In this document: piece after piece, positions 38,958 through 48,704 of the stretch
How positions within the stretch are numbered: position 1 is the stretch's first letter
How the letters are laid out: each line of letters opens with the position of its first letter
Source: CAZUAQ01 sp964618455
Lineage (GTDB): Bacteria; Planctomycetota; Phycisphaerae; UBA1845; PWPN01
Length of the DNA stretch: 64,000 nucleotides
NCBI GenBank assembly: GCA_964618455.1
Contig: CAZUAQ010000024.1
Coordinates: 1-64,000 of the forward strand
Direction of reading: 5' to 3'
The notes under the pieces: model-generated
Seen by the model: only the letters and a program-made list of their open reading frames with translations
Databases searched by the model: none
What the model was told of the DNA's origin: nothing
Translations under genes and position numbers: made by a program

Positions 38958-40913
38958 ATGAGACGTGGACTGACTTTTGTCGTTTTCTTCCACATCGGCA
39001 TTCTTCTTTCAGTGACTGGGGCACTTGCCCAGGGCGATCCCGCCGAGACGGGGATTTACGGTCCGTCGCTGCCGGAGGAACTGAAGGGCCAGATGCTGGA
39101 AGGCATCGTGATCAATCCCCTGGGCGGGGGGATTCACGAGGCGGAAGTGCGCGTCGAATCGCCGGATGCCGCTGCGACGGACGAACCGCTGGCGGTCGGC
39201 AGCACCAACACCATGGGAGACATTCTCATCGAACTGCCTGCCGGACTGGTCGGAGATGTGCGCGTGCGTATTCGCAAGTCGGGTTTCCAGGAGCACGTCG
39301 CCATGCTCACCATCCCGGAGGACGACCTCGCGCCGTTCGTGGACGTCCTGCTGAAGGGGGCCTCGACGTTGACCGGCCATCTGTACGTGCGCGACACGGC
39401 CAAGCCGATCCCCGAAGCGACCATCGTCTGCGAGAACGGTGGACGCGAGGTGAGCACGACGACCGACGACGAGGGGGCCTTCGTCTTCGAGAACATGTAC
39501 CACGGGCCGACGGGGCTGACCGTCTACGCCGAAGGATACGGGATCGAGCAGGCCCACACCGTCATTGAAGAGGAATCCCACACAGCGGATCTCGAGGCCT
39601 TGCCCGAGCGCCCGGTGAAGTTGACGGTCGTCACGAACGAGGGCGACCCGGCGGGAAACGTGCTGATCGAGGCCTACGTCGATCCGATGCAGCAGTATGT
39701 CAACACCAGGACGGACGAGAAGGGCAATGCCACGCTCCGCGGCGTGAGCGCCGAGGCAAGCCTGGTCCACATTCGCCTGAGCGGTGAGGGATACGTTCAG
39801 CAGACCGCTTTCGATGAGAAGATCGAGCTGCGCGAGCCGACGACGCAACCGGCGCACTTCGTACACGATCCGACCGCCACGCGCCCCGCGCCGATCTACG
39901 ACGTCGTCGAGGAACGGCTGGTCATCATGCGCTCCGGCGGTATTCGCGGAAGAGTCGTCGATGCCGAGAGCGGGAACCCGGTCGTGGGCGTGCGCATCAT
40001 CGCCGGCCGCGAGGTCAGCTACGATATGCCGATGACGTGGACGGCGATCGACGGCACATTCGAGTTGACCGGACTTCCGCCGGGCAACAACCTGATCACC
40101 TTCCAGCCCAATGCCCACGCCCCGGTGATGAAGGAACTCTACATCGAGAAGGGCGAGGTGAAGGAAGAGGACGTCAAGCTGAAGAAGGGCAAGCCGATCG
40201 GCGGTGTCGTCGTGGATGCCGACGGCGTGCCGGTCGACCAGGTGCGCGTGAATGCCGAATCCTGGGACGGCTACGCGACGCTGGGCATGCGAATGATCAC
40301 GGGGGAGGACGGTCGCTTCGGGTTCCGCCACGCCCCGGCGGGCTCGATCGAGATGACGTTCGTTCGGCCGGGTTACGGACCGATGGTGGCCAAGACACTG
40401 GCGTCGGGCAAGACGGATTACACCGTCGAACTTGCCTCGGAGACCCTGCCCGAGCAGCCCACACTCGATGCCAGGATCGCTATCGGTCAGCCGGTGCCGA
40501 ATCTCAAGCTCACCGATACCGAGGGCAAGGTGTACGAGCTGAAGGAGCTGCGCGGGAAAGTCGTGTTGCTGGATTTCTGGGCGTCGTGGTGCGCGCCGTG
40601 CATCGCGGAGGTGCCGCACGTCCGCAGCGCGTATGCCACCTTCGGTGATCGGGCGGATTTCGTGATGCTGGGCGTCAGCCTGGACAACGACCGGCAGGCG
40701 TTCAAGGATGCGGTGGAGTCGCACGAACTGACGTGGCCCCAGGTCGTCGGCGGCAAGTCCGGCGCGGAGGAAGCGTTCAACGCCCTCGACGGCATGGCGA
40801 TTCCCTACATCTGCATCATCGGCCCGGACGGCACCATGCGGGCCCAACACCTCCGCGGCCCGGCCATTGTCGAACAGGTCAAGCAGCACCTGCCGAAGGA
40901 GGGGGAGGAATAG
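38958..40913 (+). CDS. Exported TlpA/ResA-type thioredoxin with carboxypeptidase-regulatory-like repeats
   Basis: About 651 residues. A signal peptide (FFHIGILLSVTGALA) is followed by four or five carboxypeptidase-regulatory-like beta domains (about 45-470), each with a G-x-V-x-(5-10)-P-x-x-(G/D)-A-x-V pattern, such as IRGRVVDAESGNPVVGVRI and IGGVVVDADGVPVDQVRV. The C-terminal domain (about 510-650) is thioredoxin-like with VVLLDFWASWCAPC. This layout is frequent in planctomycetes; it probably reduces or oxidises extracytoplasmic protein thiols. TATAAT at 38892-38897 could be the -10 element; no -35 is evident. The ATG at 38958 is preceded by GGGG rather than a clear site. Confidence 0.87.
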   Translation: MRRGLTFVVFFHIGILLSVTGALAQGDPAETGIYGPSLPEELKGQMLEGIVINPLGGGIHEAEVRVESPDAAATDEPLAVGSTNTMGDILIELPAGLVGDVRVRIRKSGFQEHVAMLTIPEDDLAPFVDVLLKGASTLTGHLYVRDTAKPIPEATIVCENGGREVSTTTDDEGAFVFENMYHGPTGLTVYAEGYGIEQAHTVIEEESHTADLEALPERPVKLTVVTNEGDPAGNVLIEAYVDPMQQYVNTRTDEKGNATLRGVSAEASLVHIRLSGEGYVQQTAFDEKIELREPTTQPAHFVHDPTATRPAPIYDVVEERLVIMRSGGIRGRVVDAESGNPVVGVRIIAGREVSYDMPMTWTAIDGTFELTGLPPGNNLITFQPNAHAPVMKELYIEKGEVKEEDVKLKKGKPIGGVVVDADGVPVDQVRVNAESWDGYATLGMRMITGEDGRFGFRHAPAGSIEMTFVRPGYGPMVAKTLASGKTDYTVELASETLPEQPTLDARIAIGQPVPNLKLTDTEGKVYELKELRGKVVLLDFWASWCAPCIAEVPHVRSAYATFGDRADFVMLGVSLDNDRQAFKDAVESHELTWPQVVGGKSGAEEAFNALDGMAIPYICIIGPDGTMRAQHLRGPAIVEQVKQHLPKEGEE

Positions 40914-40984
40914 ACAGGATTGACATGATGAACAGGATTCCTTTCTTTCTCAATTCATCGTGTCCATCATGGTTATCCTGTCTA
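40911..40984. repeat. Inverted repeat holding both convergent stop codons
   Basis: TAGACAGGAT (40911-40920) pairs with ATCCTGTCTA (40975-40984); nested inside, ACATGATGAA (40923-40932) pairs with TTCATCGTGT (40954-40963). The TAG of the plus-strand gene and the TAG of the minus-strand sulfatase are the ends of the outer stem. It may act as a two-way terminator. The ACAGGAT unit occurs three times in direct or inverted orientation. Confidence 0.6.
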
Positions 40985-42451
40985 TTCAACGTCTTGCTCC
41001 GTTCCCTCTTTTTCAGTCGCCACGCGTCCGACCGGGCGGCGGTGAGAGAGCAGCTCGTCGTCGAATTCAAGCGCGGCCGCCAGCAGGCGAGCGGCGATGT
41101 CCGGGTGCTGATCGAGGCGGTCGAACCGTTCGCTGACGTCGCGTTGAATGTCGTACAGGGCCACCGGAGACAGCGCCTCGTTCCGCCACATGACGTGCAG
41201 CTTCCACCGCTGATCGCGCACGGCGCCGACATGCACCTCGCCGTCCGGATGGCCACCGCCGAAGTAGTAGAAGTGATCGTGGATCTCCGTGGTGTCGGAC
41301 GCGTCGCCGGTCAGCAGCGGCAGCAGGCTTCGTCCGTCGCGCACGGGCGAATCATCCACGGTCGCGCCCGCTACCTCCGCCAGCGTGGGGTAGAGATCGA
41401 TCAATCCCGCCGGCTGCACAATCCGCCTGCCGGGGGCGATCTGCTTCGTTCGGCGCACGATGGCGGGCACGCGTACGCCACCTTCCCAGAGCTGCCCCTT
41501 GCCGCCGCGCAACGGCCCTGCCGATCCGCCGTCGATGCCGTAGTCCAGCCACGGCCCGTTGTCGGACGTGAACACGATCACCGTGTTTTCGTCCAGGCCG
41601 AGTTCGCGCAGCCGCGCGACGACACGCCCCACGCTCCAGTCGACTTCCATCACCACGTCGCCATACAGCCCGCGCGATGATCGGCCGCGAAACTTTTCCG
41701 ACACGAACAGCGGCACGTGCGGCATGGCGTGAGCGAGATAAAGAAAGAACGGTCGATCCTTGTGCTCGGCAATGAAGTCGAGCGCTTCTTCCGTGTAGCG
41801 CGTGGTCAGTTGCGTCTGATCCGGATCGGTCTCGACGATCTCCGTATCGCGCATCAGCGGCAGGGGCGTGGCGAAGGCATGATCTTCGGGCAGCGTCGTA
41901 CTCTGTCCGGCATAGCCGGTGTACTCCGCGCGTTCGATCGCCGCCTTCATCCGCGGATCGTCGCGCGGCGTCGGCATCATGGGATGGTACGCCCACATGT
42001 CGTTCGAGTAGGGCAGGCCGAGGAAGCGATCGAACCCGTGGCGCGTCGGCAGGAACTCGGGATGATCGCCGAGGTGCCACTTGCCGATGTGCATGGTGGC
42101 GTAGCCGCGCCGCTTGAGCATCTCCGGCAGCGTGATCTCGTCGGGATTGAGACCGGTCCGCGCTCCCGGTCCGTGATTGAACGACAGCCCCACGCGCGGC
42201 GCGTAACATCCGGTCATGAGCGACGCCCGCGCCGGCCCGCAGAACGGGGCGGCATAGAAGTTCGTGAACAGTACGCCCTCGTCCGCCAGCCGATCGATAT
42301 GTGGCGTGGCGATATTGGGCGATCCCGTGCAGCCGAGATCTCCGTATCCCAGATCGTCGGCGAGAATGACGATGATGTTGGGCGGCGTGGCGTACACTGT
42401 CGTCAACATCCCCCAAACAATGAAAGTCATCAGAAGGATTCGTCGTTGCAT
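40982..42451 (-). CDS. Exported sulfatase (formylglycine type)
   Basis: About 489 residues with a signal peptide (LLMTFIVWGMLTTVYA). The metal site begins with IIVILADDLGYGD; the sulfatase motif CGPARASLMTG contains the Cys (about 71) that must be converted to formylglycine by a maturase not present in this window. GYATMHIGKWHLGD and IVFTSDNGPWLDYG complete the arylsulfatase A-like core. ATG 42451 has AGGAG eight bases upstream. It lies in a region with polysaccharide hydrolases, consistent with stripping sulfate from marine-type polysaccharides; the glycan is unknown. Confidence 0.92.
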   Translation of the reverse strand: MQRRILLMTFIVWGMLTTVYATPPNIIVILADDLGYGDLGCTGSPNIATPHIDRLADEGVLFTNFYAAPFCGPARASLMTGCYAPRVGLSFNHGPGARTGLNPDEITLPEMLKRRGYATMHIGKWHLGDHPEFLPTRHGFDRFLGLPYSNDMWAYHPMMPTPRDDPRMKAAIERAEYTGYAGQSTTLPEDHAFATPLPLMRDTEIVETDPDQTQLTTRYTEEALDFIAEHKDRPFFLYLAHAMPHVPLFVSEKFRGRSSRGLYGDVVMEVDWSVGRVVARLRELGLDENTVIVFTSDNGPWLDYGIDGGSAGPLRGGKGQLWEGGVRVPAIVRRTKQIAPGRRIVQPAGLIDLYPTLAEVAGATVDDSPVRDGRSLLPLLTGDASDTTEIHDHFYYFGGGHPDGEVHVGAVRDQRWKLHVMWRNEALSPVALYDIQRDVSERFDRLDQHPDIAARLLAAALEFDDELLSHRRPVGRVATEKEGTEQDVE

Positions 42452-42681
42452 GGTGATATCTCCTGGTAAGGGCTCAGGATATCCCGGTTCGCCGATCGCC
42501 GCACGTCCTATCCCCCAGACGCCTGACGCAGGATCAGTGGTGATAAGTGTTTTTCTCTGTAGCATCGGCCATGACGCGATGTTCAGTCTATAGTCAAAGA
42601 GGGGCCCGTTGGGCGCTCCCGTTCAATCACGATCCCGTCACCCGATACGTTGAAGCCGAATCGGCCCCAGCGAGGAGAATC

Positions 42682-43626
42682 ATGGCTTTTCGCATCAAGC
42701 CCAAGGAAACCGTCACCGACGCCGTCCAACGCATCGCCGTCGAGCAGATCGAGAACGCGCTAGCGGAGATCGACGACAGCGATCTCAATGTTCATGAGAC
42801 CATCCACCAGGTTCGCAAGCGGTGTAAGAAGATCCGCGGCGTAATCCGCTTGGTCCGGCCCGCCATGAAAAACTACTCGGCTGAGAATGCGTGGTTCCGC
42901 GATGCGGCGAGGAAACTCTCCGACCTGCGGGATGCCACCACGCTGCTCGAATGCTTCGACGCGTTGATGGAGCGGTACAAGGAAGACGTGAACGCGGAGT
43001 CCTATGCCCCGGTGCGCGACATCCTGGTGAAACGGCGTAACGCCGTAGCGGAGGCCCAGGATCTGGATGAGCGGCTGGATGCCTTTCGTGAGATGATGGA
43101 AGCGGGCCGTGAGCGCGTGAAGTCGTGGAAGATCAAGGGACACGGCTACGACGCGGTATCCGGGGGATTGAAGAAGACCTACAAGCGATCGCGGAAGGCG
43201 ATGGATTCCGCCTATGCCGATCCAGCGCCGGAGCGTTTTCATGAATGGCGCAAGCGTGTGAAGTACAATCGCTATCACACGCGACTCATCCGCGAACTCT
43301 GGCCCGAGGTTCTGCGACCGCTTCGCGATGAGGTCAAGCGCCTGAGTGACCGGCTGGGCGAGGATCATGACCTGGCGGTCCTTCGCGAGATTCTGGTAAG
43401 CGAAGAGGCCCGGTTCGGATCGCCCCAGGATCACATCGTCCTGCTCAGCCTGATCGACAACCGGCGCAAGGAGCTTCAGGCGTGGGCGCACCCTCTGGGG
43501 CGACGACTCTACGCGGAAGAACCGAAGCGTTATGCCCGGCGCCTCGGCCGGTGCTGGAAGGCTTGGACGTCCGAACAGAAGCTGAATCAGGCTCTGGCGG
43601 ACGAGGCCGCCGAATTGTATTCCTGA
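42682..43626 (+). CDS. CHAD-domain protein
   Basis: About 314 residues, all helical, with the conserved histidine- and arginine-rich surface of CHAD domains: VHETIHQVRKRCKKIRGVIR near the N-terminus and FHEWRKRVKYNRYHTRLI in the second half. CHAD domains bind inorganic polyphosphate. No triphosphatase (CYTH) domain is attached, so this is a stand-alone CHAD protein. ATG 42682 follows GAGGAG (42672-42677). It is divergent from the sulfatase gene. Confidence 0.88.
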   Translation: MAFRIKPKETVTDAVQRIAVEQIENALAEIDDSDLNVHETIHQVRKRCKKIRGVIRLVRPAMKNYSAENAWFRDAARKLSDLRDATTLLECFDALMERYKEDVNAESYAPVRDILVKRRNAVAEAQDLDERLDAFREMMEAGRERVKSWKIKGHGYDAVSGGLKKTYKRSRKAMDSAYADPAPERFHEWRKRVKYNRYHTRLIRELWPEVLRPLRDEVKRLSDRLGEDHDLAVLREILVSEEARFGSPQDHIVLLSLIDNRRKELQAWAHPLGRRLYAEEPKRYARRLGRCWKAWTSEQKLNQALADEAAELYS

Positions 43627-43814
43627 TGCAGGTCATGCCCGAAGCCCGGTGCGGCCATGCGTGGGATGGGTTTCCCAGCTTCCCGTAAACACTCTCCCTC
43701 CAAACTTCGCATTTCCATCGCGATACTCTACACTGCGCGTGCCACTCGTATCTGAGAGGCGTGACCAAGGTGTCGATCCGCAGGTGCCGAGAGTCAGAGA
43801 TGAGGAATCGAGAA

Positions 43815-45368
43815 ATGAATACGAGTACGCCAACATCGCGCGAGTCAGCGCGGGAACGCCACCGCGGCTCAGAACATGCCCGGCTCTTGCTTGATCGGAT
43901 GGTCATGCTGGTATTCGTCATGACGGCGTTTGCCGGATATGCCGGCGCCGCCGAGACGCGCCCGAACGTCCTGTTCATCATCTCCGACGATCTGAATAAC
44001 GACGTCGGCTGCTACGGCGACCCGCGTGTTAAGACGCCGAACATCGATCGCCTGGCGGAGCAGGGTGTGCTGTTCAATCGCGCGTACTGCCAGTTCCCGC
44101 TGTGCGGTCCGAGCCGGAACTCGATGCTGACCGGGCTCTACCCGAACAGTTCGGGCGTTCTCGGCAACCGGACCATTTTCCGCCAGTTCATTCCCAGCCA
44201 CATCCCCATGCCGCACGCCTTCCGGCTGGAGGGCTACTTCTCCGCGCGGATCGGCAAGCTGTACCACTACGGCGTTCCGCGCTGCGTTGGGACCGATGGC
44301 GATGACGACCCGGCCTCCTGGGAGCAGAAGTACAACCCCGCCGGGTGCGATCGGCTGATCGAGGAGCCGGACATCTTCACGCTGCGCCCGGGCCAGTTCG
44401 GCGGCACACTGAGCTGGTACGCATCGCCGCGCGGCGATCTGCTGCACACCGACGGCATGCTGGCCACCGATGCCTGCGATGTGCTCGAACGCTGTGCGCG
44501 ACGCAAGGATCGCCCGTTCTTCGTGGCGGTCGGCTTCTTCCGGCCGCATACGCCGTACGTCGCGCCGAAACCTTACTTCAGGCATTACCCCAAGAACGCC
44601 ATGCCCCTGGTCGAGGGCGTCGCCGAGGATCAGAAGGACATGCCCGCCATGGCGTTGGGCAGTCACAAGCGGGAGCACGACGACCTGACCGACGAATTGC
44701 GTCGCCAGGCGATCCAGGCGTACTACGCGAGCGTGACGTTCATGGATGCCCAGGTCGGCCGCGTGCTCGATGCCCTGGAGCAGAACGGTCTGGCGGACAA
44801 CACCATCATCGTGTTCACCAGCGACCACGGTTATCACCTCGGCGAGCACGGGCTCTGGCAGAAGATGTCGCTGTTCGAGGGGAGTGCCCGCGTGCCGCTG
44901 ATCATCGCGGGTCCGGGGATCCGCGCGAAAGGGGCGGTCTCCGAGGCGCCGGTGGGTCTGGTCGATCTCTATCCCACGCTGGCGGAACTCTGCGGCGTGG
45001 ATGCCCCGGACAACCTGCAGGGTCAGTCGCTCGTGCCGCTGTTGAAAGATCCTTCCGCCGTGGGGCGAGGCTGGGCGTTGACCATGGTCACGCGTCGCGG
45101 CGAGCAGGGGCGGGCCTTCGGCTATTCACTGCGCACGCCGCGCATGCGTTACACGATGTGGGACGAGGGCCGTGGCGGGCACGAACTCTACGATCACGCG
45201 AAAGACCCGCAGGAGTTGACCAATCTCGCCGATGAACCCGACCATGCCGACGAGGTCCGTGTGTTACGCGATCAGCTTGCCTCGATCGTCGCCCAAACGT
45301 TTCCCGAAGATGGGAAGGTACCCGAGCTCCGGCCGGGTACGTGGTATCCCAATATCACCGATCCTTGA
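43815..45368 (+). CDS. Exported sulfatase, iduronate-2-sulfatase-like
   Basis: About 517 residues. The signal region is MVMLVFVMTAFAGYAGAA, after a long basic n-region if translation starts at ATG 43815 (GAGG nine bases upstream); ATG 43800 is also possible. Core motifs: FIISDDLNNDVGCYGDPRV, the formylglycine site CGPSRNSMLTGLYP (Cys about 97), FRPHTPYVAPKPYF, and SDHGYHLGEHGLWQKMSLFE, all characteristic of the iduronate-2-sulfatase branch. It probably removes sulfate from sulfated uronic-acid polysaccharides outside the cytoplasm. It is not closely similar to the other sulfatase here. Confidence 0.9.
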   Translation: MNTSTPTSRESARERHRGSEHARLLLDRMVMLVFVMTAFAGYAGAAETRPNVLFIISDDLNNDVGCYGDPRVKTPNIDRLAEQGVLFNRAYCQFPLCGPSRNSMLTGLYPNSSGVLGNRTIFRQFIPSHIPMPHAFRLEGYFSARIGKLYHYGVPRCVGTDGDDDPASWEQKYNPAGCDRLIEEPDIFTLRPGQFGGTLSWYASPRGDLLHTDGMLATDACDVLERCARRKDRPFFVAVGFFRPHTPYVAPKPYFRHYPKNAMPLVEGVAEDQKDMPAMALGSHKREHDDLTDELRRQAIQAYYASVTFMDAQVGRVLDALEQNGLADNTIIVFTSDHGYHLGEHGLWQKMSLFEGSARVPLIIAGPGIRAKGAVSEAPVGLVDLYPTLAELCGVDAPDNLQGQSLVPLLKDPSAVGRGWALTMVTRRGEQGRAFGYSLRTPRMRYTMWDEGRGGHELYDHAKDPQELTNLADEPDHADEVRVLRDQLASIVAQTFPEDGKVPELRPGTWYPNITDP

Positions 45369-45441
45369 TGACGGCATGTGAAGCAGACTGGGAGATCAAG
45401 TAGGATGAGATCACAGACCTTTCGAATCACTGGAAATATGA

Positions 45442-46893
45442 ATGAGTGACGTTTACGAGAATCCATTGGTCAGCCGCAACGCCTCACCGGAGATGTGTGC
45501 GCTGTTCAGCCCGAAACGGCGGATCCTGACGTGGCGGCGCATCTGGCTGACGCTCGCGGAGTGCCAGGCCGAACTCGGGTTGCCCATCACGAAGACCCAA
45601 CTGGCGGAGCTGCGCCGCACGCTGGAGAAGATCGACTTCAAGGCCGCCGCCGTTCATGAGAAGAAGTTACGCCATGACGTCATGGCCCATCTGCACACGT
45701 GGGGCGACATCGCGCCGAAGGCGCGCGGCATCCTGCATCTCGGCGCCACCAGCATGGACGTGGTGGACAATGCCGACCTGATCCTGGCACGCGAGGCGCT
45801 GACGATCATTCGCGACTGGCTGGTCAATGCCGTCATCGCCCTGGCGGACTTTGCCCACCAGTGGCGCGACCAGCCCTGCCTCGGGTTCACGCACTTTCAG
45901 CCGGCGCAGTTGACGACGGTCGGCAGGCGGGCGTGCCTGTGGTGCTACGATTTCGTCCGCGACCTGGAAGAGGTCGAGTTGCGCATCAAGAGTTTGCGCT
46001 TCCGGGGCATTCGCGGCGCGACCGGTACGCAGGCGAGTTTTCTGGCGTTGTTCGACGGCGATGCGAAGAAGGTCGACCGGCTCGAGAAGATGATGGCGGA
46101 GAAACTGGGCTTTGAGGCGTGTGAACCGGTGACCGGGCAGACCTACACCCGCAAGATCGACGCCCAGATCGCCGCAGCCCTCGCCAATTGCGCGGTCAGT
46201 GCGCACAAGTTCGCCAATGACATCCGCATCCTGGCGGGGCTGAAGGAGATCGAGGAGCCGTTCGAAAAGTCGCAGGTCGGCTCCTCGGCCATGGCATACA
46301 AGCGCAACCCGATGCGCTGCGAGCGCATGACCGGACTGGCGCGCTACGTCCTGTCCATCCTGCAGTCCCCGTTTCAGACCGCCGCCGAGCAGTGGTTCGA
46401 ACGCACGTTGGATGACTCCTCGAACAAGCGGCTGACCACGCCCGAGGGCTTCCTCGCCACCGACGGCATCCTCCGGCTGGTGGTGGATGTGTCGCGCGGG
46501 CTGGTCGTGTATCCCAAGGTGATCGAAACGCGCGTGGCGTCGGAACTGCCGTTCATGGCCACCGAGGAGATCCTGATGGCGGTCACCGCCGGTAGGACGA
46601 AAGGCGGTAAGCGCGCCGCCACCGGCGATCGCCAGGAACTGCACGAGCGGATCCGTACCCACGCCATGGCGGCGGCGAAGGAAGTCAAGCTGGAAGGGCG
46701 CCCGAACGATCTGATCGACAGGCTTAAGGGTGATGACGCGTTCGCCGGGGTCGATCTCGATGCCGCGTTGGATGCCAGACGTTACGTCGGGCTCGCGCCG
46801 CGGCAGGTGGACGGCTTCCTCAAGCGCGTGGTTCAACCGATTCGTCGACGCTACAGCGATCTGCCGGAGAAGTCCGTCAAGCTCTCGGTATGA
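45442..46893 (+). CDS. purB: Adenylosuccinate lyase
   Basis: Cleaves SAICAR and adenylosuccinate in purine synthesis; cytosolic. About 483 residues, matching the longer, animal-like type. Key parts: RHDVMAHLHTWGDIAPKA, LGATSMDVVDN, GFTHFQPAQLTTVGRR (catalytic His) and the fumarase/aspartase signature GSSAMAYKRNPMRCER. ATG 45442 lies 74 bases after the sulfatase stop codon. It is an unexpected housekeeping gene between sulfatase and kinase genes, and its stop codon overlaps a possible start of the kinase. Confidence 0.95.
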   Translation: MSDVYENPLVSRNASPEMCALFSPKRRILTWRRIWLTLAECQAELGLPITKTQLAELRRTLEKIDFKAAAVHEKKLRHDVMAHLHTWGDIAPKARGILHLGATSMDVVDNADLILAREALTIIRDWLVNAVIALADFAHQWRDQPCLGFTHFQPAQLTTVGRRACLWCYDFVRDLEEVELRIKSLRFRGIRGATGTQASFLALFDGDAKKVDRLEKMMAEKLGFEACEPVTGQTYTRKIDAQIAAALANCAVSAHKFANDIRILAGLKEIEEPFEKSQVGSSAMAYKRNPMRCERMTGLARYVLSILQSPFQTAAEQWFERTLDDSSNKRLTTPEGFLATDGILRLVVDVSRGLVVYPKVIETRVASELPFMATEEILMAVTAGRTKGGKRAATGDRQELHERIRTHAMAAAKEVKLEGRPNDLIDRLKGDDAFAGVDLDAALDARRYVGLAPRQVDGFLKRVVQPIRRRYSDLPEKSVKLSV

Positions 46894-46943
46894 GGCCGGT
46901 CCTCAGCTTCGATCTCGCTCCGTCACGCAGGGAGACGGGAATC

Positions 46944-47774
46944 ATGCAACACGAAACACGATTGACCGCCTATCCCCGCTCCTGGAATCAGCACACGCCT
47001 GCGTTGTCCGGAGAACACACGCTCGATGTCACCGGTTTCGAGTTGAACGTGACGCTGTCTGAGGTTGAGCTTCAGCACGTGTACTATCCGCTGCTCGCGC
47101 ATCTCTTCCACCTCGCCGACGCTTCGCGACTTCGACCGATCGCCGGGCTGGCGGGAATCCCGGGGAGCGGCAAGTCGACGTTCGCCGCCACCCTCGCGCG
47201 TGTGGCGCGGACGGTGGAGGGCGACGATGCGCTGGCGACGGTCTCGCTCGACGGCTGGCACTGGGAGAATCGTATTCATGAATGGAAACACATTCGTGAT
47301 GTCGATGGTCAACGCGTGCCCCTGAAGCAGCGCAAGGGCTGCCCGGAATCTTTCAATGTCCCGGTCTACGCCCAAACGCTCCGTCAGCTCCAACGTCGAG
47401 ACGAAAACCTTCGAATTCCGGTGTACGACCGGAATCTGCATGAGCCGGTCCGTGATCGGCAGAAAGTGCCTCGATCGATCCGTGTCATCCTGACGGAAGG
47501 CAACTACATTCTCTCGAGCGTTCCGCCCTGGGACGTCCTGCACACGATCCTCTCCACAAGTATCGCCCTGCATTGCGACATGGATCGGGCGCGGGACCGC
47601 GTCATCCAGCGTCATCGGCGGGGCGGCCGATCCCGCGAGGATGCGATCGTCCGATACGAGCGAAACGATCTCCACAATACCCGCATCGTGGTCGAGACCT
47701 TGCTCTACGCGGAGATCCATGTGCGATTCGATCCGGAGCCGGAGGTTGTTCGGCGGACCCTTGCGCATTCTTAA
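46944..47774 (+). CDS. P-loop kinase of the uridine kinase/pantothenate kinase-like group
   Basis: About 276 residues. Walker A GIPGSGKST (about 71-79), a Walker B-like region VSLDGWHWENR, and the P-loop kinase segments VPVYDRNLHEP and VILTEGNYILSS (lid and base region) match the nucleoside/nucleotide kinase family with uridine kinase and FrcK-like fructose kinases. Substrate not determinable. ATG 46944 has GGGAG nine bases upstream; ATG 46890 overlaps the purB stop but lacks a site. A role in sugar or nucleoside phosphorylation suits the neighbourhood. Confidence 0.78.
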   Translation: MQHETRLTAYPRSWNQHTPALSGEHTLDVTGFELNVTLSEVELQHVYYPLLAHLFHLADASRLRPIAGLAGIPGSGKSTFAATLARVARTVEGDDALATVSLDGWHWENRIHEWKHIRDVDGQRVPLKQRKGCPESFNVPVYAQTLRQLQRRDENLRIPVYDRNLHEPVRDRQKVPRSIRVILTEGNYILSSVPPWDVLHTILSTSIALHCDMDRARDRVIQRHRRGGRSREDAIVRYERNDLHNTRIVVETLLYAEIHVRFDPEPEVVRRTLAHS

Positions 47775-47855
47775 TCTTGCCGAGACGCGACGAAGAACGG
47801 CTCTGGCAGCAGCGGACTTGCGGCTTGGCTTGCGTAACAGCTAAGCTACCTCTCC

Positions 47856-48704
47856 ATGAGTATCACCACCGCCATCAAAGTCATCGCCGTCGATGTCGAC
47901 GGTACGCTGGTCAATTCGTGGAACGAAGTCCCTGAAGCCAATCTGCAGGCGCTGCACCGCGCGCACGACGCCGGGAAGCGGATCTGCATCTGCACCGGAA
48001 GATCGCTGATCGAGACGCGTACCGTGATCGAGCGTATCGGTCTCGATCTGGATGCCGGCGTCTTCGTCTTCGGATCGATTGTCAGCCGCCTCCCGGAAGG
48101 CGATACGCTCGTCCGCACAGCGATGGATCCCCAGCTGGCAGAAAAGCTGGTCAATTTCTTCCATGGCATGAACTATCCGGTCTTGATGCTCTACGACCCG
48201 ACCGAAGCGGACATCGATTACCGCTATCTCGCGGGCGAGCGCAATCGCGACTGGTACGAGCGTTGGCTCGCCCTGGCGCCGGCGTCCCTGGAAGCGCTGG
48301 AGACCTGGACTCCCTTGCCCGCCGCGCCGGTGCGCGTGGGCGTGATCACGCTTCCGAATGAAATCGACGAAACGCTTGCGCGGTTGAAAGAGAACTTCGC
48401 GCCCGACGAGCTGAACTACAACGCCATTCACGCGCCCAACTACGGGGTTCACGTCGTCGAATGTTTCGCGCCGGGCGTGAACAAGTGGTACGGGCTTATG
48501 CAGCTCGCGGAACGCTTCGGCGTGACGGGGCCGGAGATTGCCGCCATCGGCGACGATGTCAATGATCTGGCGATGATTCGCGAAGCAGGGCTCGGCATTG
48601 CCATGGGAAACGCCATCGCGCCGATCAAGGAATGCGCTCGGTATCAGGTCGCTTCCAATGATGAATGTGGAGTTGCGGAAGCCATCGATTTCATTCTGGG
48701 ATAG
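47856..48704 (+). CDS. Cof-like HAD-superfamily phosphatase
   Basis: About 282 residues, cytosolic. HAD motif I is IAVDVDGTLVNS, motif II ICTGRS, the C-terminal motifs are GVNKWYGL (Lys) and IAAIGDDVNDLAMI; the Cof-type C2 cap lies between about 85 and 190. It hydrolyses small phosphorylated sugars or nucleotides in other bacteria; the substrate here is unknown. It ends the plus-strand run purB-kinase-HAD, whose gaps are small. Confidence 0.88.
   Translation: MSITTAIKVIAVDVDGTLVNSWNEVPEANLQALHRAHDAGKRICICTGRSLIETRTVIERIGLDLDAGVFVFGSIVSRLPEGDTLVRTAMDPQLAEKLVNFFHGMNYPVLMLYDPTEADIDYRYLAGERNRDWYERWLALAPASLEALETWTPLPAAPVRVGVITLPNEIDETLARLKENFAPDELNYNAIHAPNYGVHVVECFAPGVNKWYGLMQLAERFGVTGPEIAAIGDDVNDLAMIREAGLGIAMGNAIAPIKECARYQVASNDECGVAEAIDFILG

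Noticed and set aside
37683..38993. 436-codon minus-strand frame spanning the strong terminator at 38784
   Set aside because: It runs through an intrinsic terminator and is antisense to conserved modules; composition is not protein-like.
39009..40889. 626-codon minus-strand frame opposite the TlpA-like gene
   Set aside because: Same kind of GC-driven antisense frame; the plus strand carries the WCAPC thioredoxin domain.
46890..46943. ATG overlapping the purB stop as start of the P-loop kinase
   Set aside because: It has no ribosome-binding site, whereas ATG 46944 has GGGAG nine bases upstream; the overlap alone is weak evidence.
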